This document shows, piece after piece, positions 30,381 to 43,800 of a stretch of 64,000 bases of DNA. A program made the translations under genes and the position numbers. How positions within the stretch are numbered: the stretch's first letter is position 1; each line of letters opens with the position of its first letter. Source of the stretch: Corythucha ciliata (taxonomy: Eukaryota > Arthropoda > Insecta > Hemiptera > Tingidae). Location of the stretch: NCBI GenBank assembly GCA_038030265.1, contig CM075938.1, forward strand, positions 19,073,009 to 19,137,008, read 5' to 3'. Under the pieces are notes generated by a model. It did not search any database. It worked only from the letters and a program-made list of their open reading frames with translations, and was not told the DNA's origin.

Positions 30381-32462
30381 CTATATTTAAGAGCCCTGAC
30401 AACTTCGGAGTCGACCAAAATGGCAACGCTGTGCGGTCTGATGAACCAGGCGGTACATGGGTACCAAAAATCTGGGTACATGGGGAATTAACCATCAGGT
30501 GAGTAGGAGGGACGGTGCTTGCTGAGGCGATGGTTAAACCAGAGAAGGCCAATCTCTTTGAATGGGGAATGAAGAATGACGTTCATGGAACTCAAGAATC
30601 TACGGGTTGCTGTGGGCTCCAAGTTGGCTTGGAAGACAAATGTGGATAATACATACCTGTGAGTGGGCAGTGATGACATTCCACCGGTGTAAGAGAGGAT
30701 GGGGGGAAATATCTGGGGGTTGATCCTAGCAAATACACTGTGGCTGTGGAATAGTTGGGCCCATAATCCAAAACGGGGTTTTGGTCTGGTGGGAGGCGGC
30801 AAGAGTTACTGTAGGAACAAAGGCAACTCTATAAAGTTCGAAGGGTCGCGTGAATGGCCGTTTTGGAATTTATAACCACGCCAACGGCAGCAATGGAAGT
30901 GTTATGGGGTGGTGGAGTAATTAAGCCGCAAAGTGTGTAAGGCAGGAATGTACATTGTAAGGAATGCCAGAGTGCTGAGTTTTTTTTTTGTTTTTTGTAT
31001 TCAGAAAATAGCGGAGGGCAAAGGACTTTGGGTGCCGGCCAGGAAACCCCAATGGAACAGGTCGTTCTCTCCCTGCCCCTTCAACCCTCTAATCGACTCA
31101 AAAACGGTTATTTTAGTCGCACAAACTGATTGTTCTGCTGAAAAAATGTTGATGCCAAGAATCCGTTATAGAAAGAACAGTTTTCCACCAAGAAATCGCA
31201 CGCCTTGAATTCTAAGACCTCTTGCCCTGAGTTTCCAGCCAGTAATCCAGTTGGAATCTACAAAAAACTATCGCAACCAACGGTTTTAGGTTCCAAAATA
31301 AATCTCGCATTTATGTAGCCATTGGGCAAAGGCGCGATCATTCCTTTTTTCCACCTCTGGTTTCATTTAGACGACACACGGCCGGAAGACTTCTCTCCAT
31401 TTTGGATTACGGTACCGCGAGTGTGCATGAAAAATTATCCAATCGTAGATGTGACAATCGTGTGTCACACAGTGTGGTGTTTCCGCTTTGACGCGAGTCT
31501 ATGTGAATGAATTCCCAGGAGGTGAAAGTACAATTTTAACTTGTGCATAAGAAAAAGTGTAGTTGTTTCCCCTCCGTAAAAAATGGACCGATTATGACTG
31601 TCTTTTAACGTGTTCGTGAAACACACGAAAACGGGGTAATTGCCCCCGTAGCCTAGGAACCTCCGCAAAATCGCCACGATGTGAGTTTTTTATTTTTGAA
31701 ATAATTTTTTTTTATGATGCATGATAAAATATTGTATAGCCTTTGCCATACACGATCATTTTTGCTAGGCATAAGTATCTTTACATACCTAATCGATAGA
31801 TTTTTATGCATTTTGAGGACACATTTAACATTTTTGCCTCCAAAAACATTTGTACACATTGGTGTGTACAACACCATTTTTTTGAATTGTTGGCTTGGAG
31901 GGTGTAACGGGAAGTTTTTATATTTCACTAAATTATGTTGCTTTTTCCGATATCTAATGCTGCGCGCTCCCACGCTTCACCATGGTATTTGCATTCAGGT
32001 GACCAACTACGCCATCAAAACTGCAAGAAGCCGGCCTTTGGCGAAGGTAATTGCTTCGGAAATCACGGATAAATGCTAATCTAGCAAGCCTATTTAGAGA
32101 CGGCTGTCAATGAACAACTATGGGGTGGGGGGTGGCTGGTTCTCTAGGAGCACGATCCAACATACATATCGCGGTCCGTCGACAACACCTTGTTTGATTA
32201 CATCGATGCAGACACGGAAGCAGTGGTACTGATCATTTGCAGTGTGCAGGTGCACTTTGTACACCTTTCACTTATGAGACGTGAACTTCTCCCCCTTTAG
32301 CCGATTGTTCGCATAAATATCCGCTGGAAGAGCATTTTTAGAGTGCAATTCCGCCGCGTCTCATGAAAATTTAAGAACACTGATCGAAATACTGAAACGA
32401 TTTACTTAAAAACAATAACAAGTTAAATAGGAGTAGAGTGCTTCGTCGTCATACTCATAAAA

Positions 32463-35400
32463 TTAAATACCCTCGGCTTTCCTGCGGTCTGAAAAAAAAA
32501 CCCTGACGAATGAAAATTGAAATGAGGAGGGGTCTGATGTTACAAAAACGTTAACATTCAACTTACGCCTTATCCTTCCGTTCACAAAATGTTTGATGGC
32601 TGACTTACGCTCGGCCCTTTCGTATGGATCTGACTGTTCCCTGGCGAAACGGATAAAGACCTGGCAGAAAGTACATGAGTGTAAGTATTGAACCTATAAG
32701 TAGAATCGATTTCTTTCCATCCATACTTCTTCCAAAGTCGTCTGGGATATTGAATAATCGATTACTAAACGTTTCGATTTAGCCTTTTCCATTTCGTGGA
32801 AAAGTTCGGTAACTCTAATGATAGGTATTTCGTAGCGTATCTGATTGTAGTGCTCTTCGGTTATTTTCGACGAGCTCAAATTTTTTCTCATGAACTCTTT
32901 TACTTTTGTTTTGGTGTCTTCGGCGCATCGAATGATGATGAGGTAACCTTTCCCGTACCTTTGAGAAGAGCGAGGTTATTAAGGCATTGAATCAAAATGT
33001 GAGTTCGGCGGCCCGGCGCGGCGGGAAGTTACTTTGTTTTGAGATGTTGCGACGATCCCAAACATTGAAACTGCCCGTTTACCATAATGGTTAAACGGGT
33101 GCACAGTGCCTGACACTCTTCCATGCTGTGCGACGTCAGTATGACGCAACCACCCTGTTTGACGATGTCGTGAATGCAACTCCAAAGGAATCGCCTCGCT
33201 TTGGGATCCATGCCTGTGGTAGGTTCGTCCTGGGCGAGTTAAGGTGAGGTTAATGCGTGATTGAAGATGCATAGAAATTAATAAAGTACCAGAAACACCA
33301 GCGGAGGACTTCCGATTAAGGCAATAGCAGTTGATAATTTACGTTTATTGCCACCAGACAGCGTTCCAGTGAGCGAATCTCTGTAGTAACTTAAGCCCAT
33401 CCGTCTGAGTAGCCTGTCCACCCTCTTAATGCATAAAAATGGGTTTAAAGAGAGAACAAGTATAAAACTGTCAACAAAGTCCTTACACTGTGAATTATTT
33501 CCGACGGAATGTTTCTAATTTTGGCGTACAGTATTAAATGCTCGTAGGGGGTTAGAAGAGGGTCCAGTGCGTCGAACTGTGGACAATAACCTAAAAGAGC
33601 ACGAACTTGGTCAATGTCCGAGGTTATGCTGAAACCGCCGACTCGAGCGTCGCCAGTAGTAGGATGAATGGCCCCAGTAAGCATCTAAAAACAAAATTTG
33701 TATTGTTAGTAAGATCGCTTAAACTAGGAGGATTACTAGGTAATGCATGCATAAAACTGTATCCGTAGGAGTCTACATTGTCTGTCTTCCCTCGTTGAGG
33801 TATGTCAAAAACGAACCGGAATACGCTGAAGATGGCGAGCAGCCGAAACTGGTTCGTTTTGGACGCACCTCGAAGAAAGAAGACAGCAATGTAGGCTCCT
33901 ATGGCTACAGCATTATACATGCATTAACAAACGCAAAAACATCCATTGATCCTCCTTGGCATCAACTATCTGTCCCAAAAGTATGGACGTCGCGTTCTTA
34001 CCTTGAAAGTTGTCGTTTTCCCAGCTCCGTTCAAACCAAGCAGGCCGAAACACTCGCCCTTTTTCACTCCAACGCAGATTTTATTCACAGATGGGTCGGC
34101 TTTTCGATTGTACACCTTCGTCAAGTCTTCAATGACTAAAAGGTCCGACGGATTATGATAGACCCTGTGTCGCTCCGCAAGGACATCCTCTTCTTCGCCC
34201 TGTTTTTTTTGCCCTATTGCATCCTCAGGCTATCGAATAAAACAGAAAAACATGGAGTTGAGTCGAAATTCGATCAATTACGGTGAGAAAGTGTTGCAAA
34301 AGAGTTGTAAAGTGCTGTGTAATCAAGCGTATGACTCGTGCAAGCGCAAACGGTTAGAAAAATCTATCTAAAAGGGGTTCAGACTACGAAGAACTACTGC
34401 CAGAAGGCGAAATAATTTATACAATCGAATGAAGAGTCAAACTCTACGCATGCTATGTTAAAAATACCAAAAATTAGTTTTAAACCCGATTAAATTACGT
34501 CATATTCACGGAGTTCGATTCTTGGCTGTTTTTTTCGACGAATGACTCGCTGTATAAGTCACGATAATTTCATTTAAAGACAATGGTTCATCACGGAGGA
34601 AAAAAAAAATTGGAGAGTAATTTTCACCTTAATTGAACGTTTAAAGCGCCCGAAGATTTCAAATTCGATGGCGAGAGTCGTCGCAAAGAAGATAATTCCC
34701 AGACCGAAGAGAAATACAAGATTTTTCCCCAGGAAATCCCATCCAAAAGCGTCTTGTTCGATGGCAATGTCCAGAGCTAGGAAGCTGGCCGATGCCAGAT
34801 AATTAGTCGCCAGTTTGATCATACCATCGCCCAGGCAAAAGTGTGGGAATATGATGAATATTTCGCGAATGATACTGGCGACACGTTGGAGTTCCTAGGT
34901 TGAGAATGTTGGATTTAATAAATAGATAAGTATAGTAAGACAAAAAAACCAACGATTTTAACCTCGTCGGGGAATGTTGACAAAACTGTCGTCGTTATGG
35001 TGGTGACGATACCGATGAACATGTTAGCGCAGGAGAGGACGACAAAAGCTGAACTGGGTACGTTGAATATGAAACTTGCCGGGTACATCAATGGGATGCA
35101 GGCCCATCTGCAGAAATTGAGATGAGTGAAATAGCTGATGATGGGAAGGCCTTACGTTGGGAAAACTTACCCGTACAACGTCAATAACAAGAAGAAGGCT
35201 GGGAAGCTGTCTTTTCCGACGTAGGCCTCGCTTTTAAACATGAGAAATATGAAAATGCAGAGGAAGCACGCCACCATGTAGGCACACTAACGGAAAACGT
35301 AATAAATAACCCGTAAAATCTAAAGAAATAAGAAAAAAAAGGTACGGATAGCTACCATGTCCCAGACGAATGCCTCTACCCAATAAACCAGGCGATTAAC

Positions 35401-37805
35401 CCCAGACACCAACTGTAAATGTTTCGAGTTGGACATCCGCTCTTCGATCAGGTACAGCGTGAAAGAGGCTGTGACGAAACTCAAAGCGAAAATGACGCTG
35501 ATAGCTTGGAGTAGGGCGAAACCGCTTCGTAGACTAAGTGCAGAACATAGTTTTTCGATCATTTTTATCGGCCTAAAAGAACGGAACAGTAAGAAAACGT
35601 TACATGATTTCCACTTCGAGCTGTCTATCCGTGAATCCCATGGGATGACTGTTGGCGATAATGCCATGTGAGGCACTGTTGTTCGATTTCAGTAGGACGC
35701 GCAACAGGTTGTTGTGAATGGCGTTCATATTGGAGACGTGCGACAACCAGTTTTTATTGTTGAACCATACCTGAAGAAACATTACTGTTTTCAATTTTTC
35801 AAGGATCAAGGATTCAGTTATCCTCACTCCCATCCCATCCCATACTTATGACCCTCATACGCTAATTAAGTCCCTTAACTCTGTCTCAGAGTTCCTCAGA
35901 ACTGAGGTCCCCGTGCACTTACACATACGCTTCAAACACCCGCGTTAGAAGGCCCACAGCAGTCTGTCATGCCAGCAAGCCTCTCAAGTACCCACTTTTG
36001 GATGCTTTTTTGGCATCAAAACGCTAGATTTTTTTGGGAAGGCGAAAGGTTTCTGGCGATCATTCGCCAGGTTGGGTGGACGGGATCATGTGGTTTGGCT
36101 TGGAGAGGAATGTGTGTCAACGCGGAAGGTAGTGAGAGGATGTTTTAGTCACCCAGTTTATGGTCTTCGGCCCTCCAGTTTTATCCAAATTAGTCCCCAC
36201 CATCTCAGCGTTCTACAATTTCTCACAAAGAGCCCTTTTCCCCTGATGTCTTGCTCCCACAAAAAACGTAAAACGTGTGCAATCTTGCCTTGATGTTGTT
36301 CGTGCTATCCGTCCCTCGTCTAAGGAAGTCCATTCCACTTGGCAGTAGAGACTGTAGTTGTTCAGGGAGGAACAGACTTCCAATACCCTGGTTAGGTACA
36401 GTTAGATTGGCACCGAATGAAAATCCACCGTGAAGCCTTGAGTTGAAAAAGAACAAGAAGGGCGTCAATCATTGGTATCCATAAGAAGGAACAGAGGGGC
36501 GTACTTAGTTTTTCCAAATATTTTCGAAGTTGATAGCACCCAATCAGGGATGTCGACGTCAGTGAGGTTGTACATGGTGTCTCTTGAAGCTAGCTAGAAT
36601 GTTAAAAAAATTACGGTTACGGCTCGTGAAAAAGAAGGGAAAAGATGTATTCACGTACTTCAAACCATGAGGGTGGTGGATTGATGACATCAGCTGGGCA
36701 TTTCTGATATCCGTTGAAGCACGAGCACTTTTTCGCTACGTAATGATCATTGACGAAACTTCTCCTTCCCTTGGTACGACACCAAGGGTCGACAGTGCCA
36801 TTGCCCCAGCTGTCGTCGTAGCCGCGCATGCACACCGTGCCGAGACCGTAGGGGCCGATGACTGACTCGACAGCCGCGTCCGTCCACGGTGTTCTCGGTT
36901 TCTTGTTTTCGAAATAAAAATAGAACGGCTGACGGTAGAGTGACCAGACGGAGAGTTCTGCCAGTGGTCGATTTCTCAGGGCGGGTAACAGAGAGAGTAC
37001 TAGGAGGGATAGAGCGACGAGGGCTGCCGGAAGAACTAACTGTGAAAACGAATCATCAGTGAAGACTTAGCTATAGTAAAATGGTGATTGTGGGATGGGG
37101 GAGGGAACCTCACCTCGGAAAACAAAGCTTTCCCGTTTCTCTTCGTATGATGGAACCTTTTGACGTGCAGGGCCATGAATTGCCTTAAATATCTATTTGA
37201 AGGCTTTTTCACCACCTGCACCTCATATTTGTCCAAAATGGGTACCTGAGCATCTGAAAAAAACCCTTTTTTTAAAACGAATTCCGTCCTTCCGAGTCAG
37301 TCGATTGCTCCAATAATCCAACACTCCCAAAAATACGACAACCCAAATCTCTACACTCACATTTATAAACGGATCCGTTCAACTGCACCGTTTTTTCCCC
37401 TTGGACTGCAATTGGACGAAAACATAGGCAAAACAAAAACTTAAAACACACAAAAAACACACTCGGCAAACCAATGCAACAAGGCTGTGGTCGTGTATTC
37501 AGTGTCTGAGTAATGTATTTGTGTAATAAATGAATGTATTTGTGTAATAAATGAATGTATTTGCATCAAAACAAACCGCACCTTCTGTGTCTGGCTCTGT
37601 TTCAAGAAGTTTCGGTTTTTTCGAAAAAAACCTTCTTCCTGAAAAATAGTTTTATGAAGCGGATTGACGCTGGACAAAAAGGAAGACATGAAAAAAGATA
37701 CGCCACTGGTGTTTCTCCTCATTAGTACATCGAATCGATTTACCTTTGGCATTCATTTGCGCGTCGGAGGAGTCTTCCGCTTGATTTATAAAAATCTGGA
37801 AAACA

Positions 37806-37836
<31 letters not shown>

Positions 37837-40800
37837 GAGGGAATACGTGGAGGATAATTACGAACCTCTTCGAGCGAAGTGTCGGATATTCCGTAGGAAA
37901 CTATGCCTAGACGGTTTAAATTATCGTCAAGCTGCGAGCAAAGACTTGATAGAGCCAATGGATTTTTTTCGGGAAGAATGAAAATCATTTCATTGCCGAT
38001 AAATTCCAGGACGCGAGCACTGGGGATGGATTTTCGAACGAATTTTGTGACTTCTTCCGAAAAGACGACCAAAAGATACATGAATGAAGTAATGTACCAA
38101 GCCTGTAAAAATCGCGGACCAACAAACCTAATTCCTCAGGATTCTGGCTAGGCGAATTTTGTTGATAGCGGTCGTTGAGTTGAGCTTCAACCGAAGCTGA
38201 GTAATTGACTAGTTCAACGGTCAGACTGTAGCCACTTCCGAAACGTCTTTTCAAAAACAGGCTACTTCCGCAGCATTTGACTTTCCCGACGGAAATGATG
38301 GCAATGCGATCACCGAGCAAATCGGCTTCGTCCATGTAGTGAGTCGTTAGTATCACAGTTCGGTCTTTTCAATATTTAAAAGCCCAAAATTATGAATTAT
38401 AGTCAATCGTATATGAGGGAAAGTCCTAGAAAATCAACTTACTCATTTTGTACTTCGTCAAAAGCTCCCAAATAGACCTTCTAGAGTAAGGGTCAACACC
38501 TGATGTCGGCTCATCCAATATGACCACCCTGAAAATAGCATTTTAAACATAATTTTGAATGTAAAATCACAATGTTCCCCTAATGGGAGAGAATAGGACG
38601 AGAGGTAATGGGAAATGGGTTGGGACCCCTAAAATCCCTGGCGTTCTGGGACCATATAAGCGCACTGGAGAGCCCCTCCCCCTTTAAATCAGTCGCAGTA
38701 GTGACAACAACTCGTTATATTTACTTGGAACCGCCGATGAACGCCAGTGCGATGGACAGCTTTCTTTGCATCCCACCTGACAAATTGGTCGTAAACGTTT
38801 TCCTTTTGTGTTGCAAATTCAAATCAGTCAACATTTGTTCAACTTCGTCGTCGATGAGCTTATTATTTCCTCTGAGACGACCGTAGAACCACAGGTGTTC
38901 CTCGACCGTTAGTCTGAAAGAAACCGTTGGAAAAAGTGATTGCCACATTGTGATTAATAAAAATGGGACAACTAGCCACCAGAGAACAAGCCATTCTTTC
39001 TCAGTAGGTCGTAACTCTCCAGAAACCGACTTATTTATGAAAATTGGGAGCACCTGGGGGCTGAGTCCGGTATGAACGCCTAAATGGGCATTTATTCGTT
39101 TTTTAACCGTGGAAGAGGAACTTATCAGTTGGCATTGCTCGTAAAAGCGCTTAAACTACGAGGGTTAGTAGGCAATACATGCAAAAAGTCGTGGCTGTGA
39201 GAGCCTACTTTTGTCAAACTTCCCTCGTTGGAGTGCGACATCGCCCTCTTCACAACTGAAAAAAATCAGATGCTGAAGATGGCGAACAGCCGAAACTAGT
39301 CCGTCGATGATGCACCCCAACGAGGAAAGACTCCTATGGCTATGACTTTTTACATGTAGAACTTATGAGTGAATCACAAATTTTCTGGCCCCGAGAATCA
39401 TATTTTCATGATGAACCAAGCGGTAGCTTAAATCACGTACCTGTTAAATAAGACATTGTGCTGAGGGCACATTCCAAGATTTTTTCGGATTTTATCCATT
39501 TCAGTTCGTATATCGTAGCCGTTGATTACAGCCGTCCCAGAGGTAGGTGGAAACAGTCCAGTTAGGATGGAACTAAGAGTCAAACCACAGAGTAAGAAAC
39601 TACTATTTTACAAAAAATCAAGAACGTTTTACATTGTGGTGGTCTTTCCAGCACCATTGTGGCCCAAAAATGACGTGATTTGATTTTCGTAGAAATTAAT
39701 CGATAAGTTATCGACGGCCACTTTTCCGTTGCCGAATATTTTCGTCAGGTTGACAACGGAAACGCCGGATTTGACGTCCGATGGTTCTTGTTCGAAGTCA
39801 GCGCTTACTGCAAAGAGTGGGAGGGAATGATAACGTTATTTTAGAAGAGTTAATATAGCTTACAAGGGTGACGTACCTCCGTTGTTTGTTTTTGAAGGAG
39901 TGACGTGGATCACCGTCGGGTATTTTCCAGTCCAGTAGGACAGCTGTACGGGGAAGTACCACTTTCGTGGAATTCCGTACTGCCCTAAAAAAAAAAAAAA
40001 AAAAATACATCGAAATTGAAATGAAAAGAGCAAAAAAACATATAATCCGGTAATTTACCTGGACGAACACCCTCGACGTACCAGGTTATAATGAGGTAGA
40101 GGAATGAGTCCAACAGAAACATATAAATGACGTTAGACACGGTGAAATCATCACCATAGACCGGACTTTCTCCCATGTTGTCCCACTGGTAGCCTTTGCC
40201 AGCCTCTTCGTACAGGACAATGTAGAAAGAACCAATGCCCAGGGCTACGTTTGTGGACAAACTCTAAAGGGAGAGGAGGGAGTGGTAAATAGAGACATTT
40301 TAGGCTTTTATAGGCGACAAATAACTTACCATGAGAATTTTTCCAAGCGTGGGGAAAATCGTCATCCAGCGAATTAAGAAAGGATAGGGTAGATAAAGCA
40401 TAAAATAAATTATGCCAGCGCAAGCGGCCGCTATGTTGGCTCGTGAGAAGAAAACTGAGATCAAAAATGATAGGGAGATCGTGGACAGAACGTGACAGAA
40501 TAAGAAAAAGTACAAAGCCCAGAAGTTCGAGTAAGTCAATATTTTGCCGTACTAAAACACAATTTTTGTCAGTAACATCATTGTAAATTACCAAATAACA
40601 AGAGAATACCGTAAGAACAGCAGAGAGTAAGAGCGTAGTGAAAGACATAGGGATAATCGTATCGATGAACCAGCCAACCCAATGTATACCATTGCCCAGA
40701 CCCATGACTCTCATGGTCTCTTTGAGTCGCTGTTCTTTCTCGTAAACGATGGATTTGACTAGCATCGAACACGTGTACACCCACGATAGAACCATCAGGA

Positions 40801-43800
40801 GAGGGAAGGTCCCAGTAATCGCCTGAACGAACCTGAAGTCATCATAACAAGCCTTAAATAGCTTTAGCGGAGTGGGGAGTTGTTGCTTACTCATCTTCGA
40901 TGTGACACGCAAAAGGGACTTGTTGTAAAATTGTTCCAGGCAAATTGGTCAAGTTCGTTTTCTCTGAGATAACGCTCAATTCGATCATATCTTGTAAATA
41001 GGCGAAACCGAACGTTATATACTTCAAGTCGACCAGAGGTCTACGTCGCGGCATAGCATTTTGGTGTCTATCCTGATGCAGTTCTGTGTTATCTACGTAG
41101 TCGGAGCTCATCCTTTGTAAAGAGCCACTTCATAATTTGACAACTTTTTTTTATGCACTTTTTTAAATGCTTCAAACTAACCGTATTGTATAATTAACGA
41201 TCCGAGGCAGTTTCTCAGTCTCAAAGACAATTAAAGCCCACAGTCTGTCATTCTCAAGAAGTCGAAACGCTTCAAGTTCGGCTTCCGTTCCATTATCATA
41301 CGCCCAAATTTTGTTCATCTCTAAACACTAAAATTGGTAAATTGACTTCGAAAAATATCACCATAGTCGTCATAATGTCGGATTTTTCAATCAACCGCCT
41401 TCTCATAAAACTCAGGACGTGGACAGTGAACAAAATGAACAATTTACCTCGTAAAAGCTGCTATTCCAGGGATTGGTAGGTGAAGCGTTGCGCCCTAACC
41501 TTATAAAATGAACACGAAACTAATTACTGTACTTTTTTTCTTCTTCACAAACAAGTCCAGTTTTGTCTACCTGAGAATAGCGTCTTGAGCTTCTTTAAAC
41601 ATTTCATTTATGTTGTTTAGCTCTTGGGTGTTGTTGAAAAGGAGTCGCCCCGTAGGGGAGTTGATAAATTTCTGTTGAAAAATGAATAATCATGATTATA
41701 ACGAAAAAAATCATAAGTGATTTATTGGAAAATAGATAATGCCTAGAAAGAGGCCTAGGAAAGAGGCTAGGCCTAATGGAGATGATAGTCTTGGTACCTA
41801 CATCCGTATCCTCACGGACAGTCAGAGGCCACCTTGAAGGCACCGGTGACAAGCTCTATCTAGTCTCATTGTGTGTGACTGCCGTCAAAGCCTTTGTCGG
41901 CTGACCCAGGTGAACAGTGGTAGGCCCTGGGGGTCAACCATGAGCTAGCGTAAAAATACCGTCAAAACGCGGTATCTATGGCGTTATAACATTATTTGTG
42001 ATAGAGCGTCCTTAGTTATCGCTTGCGTTAATTTTTTAACGCTAGCTCATGGTTGACCCCCTGAATGGGTATGGAGGCACAAAATATACGTATACGCGGG
42101 AGCGAGTAGCCAGATTCCCTGGCCAGGAGGGAAAGGTCTCACATCAGATGTCGAGTTTATTATATATTATGCCCGGAACCGGTATTTGGTTGATGTTCCG
42201 GTGTCTATTCCGAGGATGGCGAAAGCTAAATGGGGGTTAACACTCACGCGGCTATACACCTGACTCTGGAGGGTCCACTCATAGAGTAAGCTCGGGTCTC
42301 AAGAAAAATTACGGGTACCTCCCCCTCCACAAATTGGGAATGAGAATGGACCGAAAAACGAGATTCTGTGGGTAAATTGGCATATCCATTTACCTGGTTA
42401 CCCCCACCCCACCATTTTGGAATGGGAACCACAGATGAGATACTCATCGAGGGAGGACATTCGGCGATCGATTTCAATGCTCAAAATAATCCCAGTGATC
42501 GAATGAAAACAACATCGGGGTAATTCCCAGTTAATTCTTAAAACGTTACTGTTGATTCCGTTTATCGGGACAACTATATGATCCTACTAGATTTTTTTGT
42601 CTGTTTATTGCATCTATATACATATGAGTTTAATTTGAAGTCTATAGTTGAAATAACTCATTGGGTCGACGATTTTAATCTTATCATTGAGAATGAAGGA
42701 AAAAAAATTGTTAGTTCGTCAGCCTTCTGTGAATCAATACCACCCACCTTAATACCTACCATATAATCACGCAATGATTATATACGCGACCTTAATGGAT
42801 TTTCTTTCAAACCTAAAATGTTAAGGTGACGACGTATTATTTAAAAAATCACTTATTCCCACCTGAATGCTTGTGATGTTGTTCGACAGACTCCTCAGGA
42901 CAGGGTTGGTGAAAAACGAGGACAGCCGTTCTATTGCCGATTTCAAAGCGGCCATTGGAAAGTACGTATTGTTGACACGATCCATAACGCGTTTAGTGAA
43001 TGGTGTTACTGGCGTGTATAAAATGCGTCCCCTAAAAAAAAAAAAAAAAAAAAAATAAGTGCAGGGGGTGGGTTGGCAGAGAGGCAGAATCACTTACAGG
43101 ATCATATGTTTGAAGGATCTCCAAATTATTTTTAGCAGAGGATTGTCTTCCAATGAGCGGAATACGTCGTTGCATTCAGGACTGAAATCATCATCATATC
43201 TATACCTGTTGGTCGTTTGGTTCTTTAATTTCTCTCTGATGTCCTCTATTCTGCAATCCCAATTGAAATTAGGGTTTTTTTGCTGTTAGGATCTTCAAGG
43301 TGTGGGAGGTCTTACACTAAGATTGTCCCAGATTGAGGCAGTAACGAATTAATGAAATCATCGGCCTCTTTTTCACCGCAGAAAAAGGTTTTAATTATTT
43401 TCAAAGCGTCCTTATAGACGGACATGTTTGCGTCAGCCTGTCTCAAGGCTCGAGCCACTGCCATGGTGTTTTCGGTGCGATTTTCGTTCCTGTTGGGCAA
43501 AATACGAGCCCCTTAATTTCACTATTTTCCCTATATTCGAGCTCATACTTACGAGACACTGTTTAAAAATACCGGGAACGACTCGGCAGACTTTTCCAAG
43601 TTGCTGTACAGGGCGAGTGACTCCCTCCATTCGGGCCAACTCAATGTGTTTTGGAGTTGATTTTTCACGTAGTAATTTACCTAAAGAAAAACAATAGCAA
43701 TGAGTTTGAAACATTGAATTTTGAGCGAAACATTAAACTAACATCGTCGAAGTTGTACTCTTTATTCCAATCGTTCATGAAAATTCGTCTCAATTCCTTG

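Noticed and set aside
38103..38128. A 25-nt ABCA intron between GAATTAG and GCTTGG
   Set aside because: Too short for this genome's introns and out of frame with the next ABCA segment. An acceptor at 38054 (ttcggaag|AAGTC) gives the right phase and a normal-length intron.
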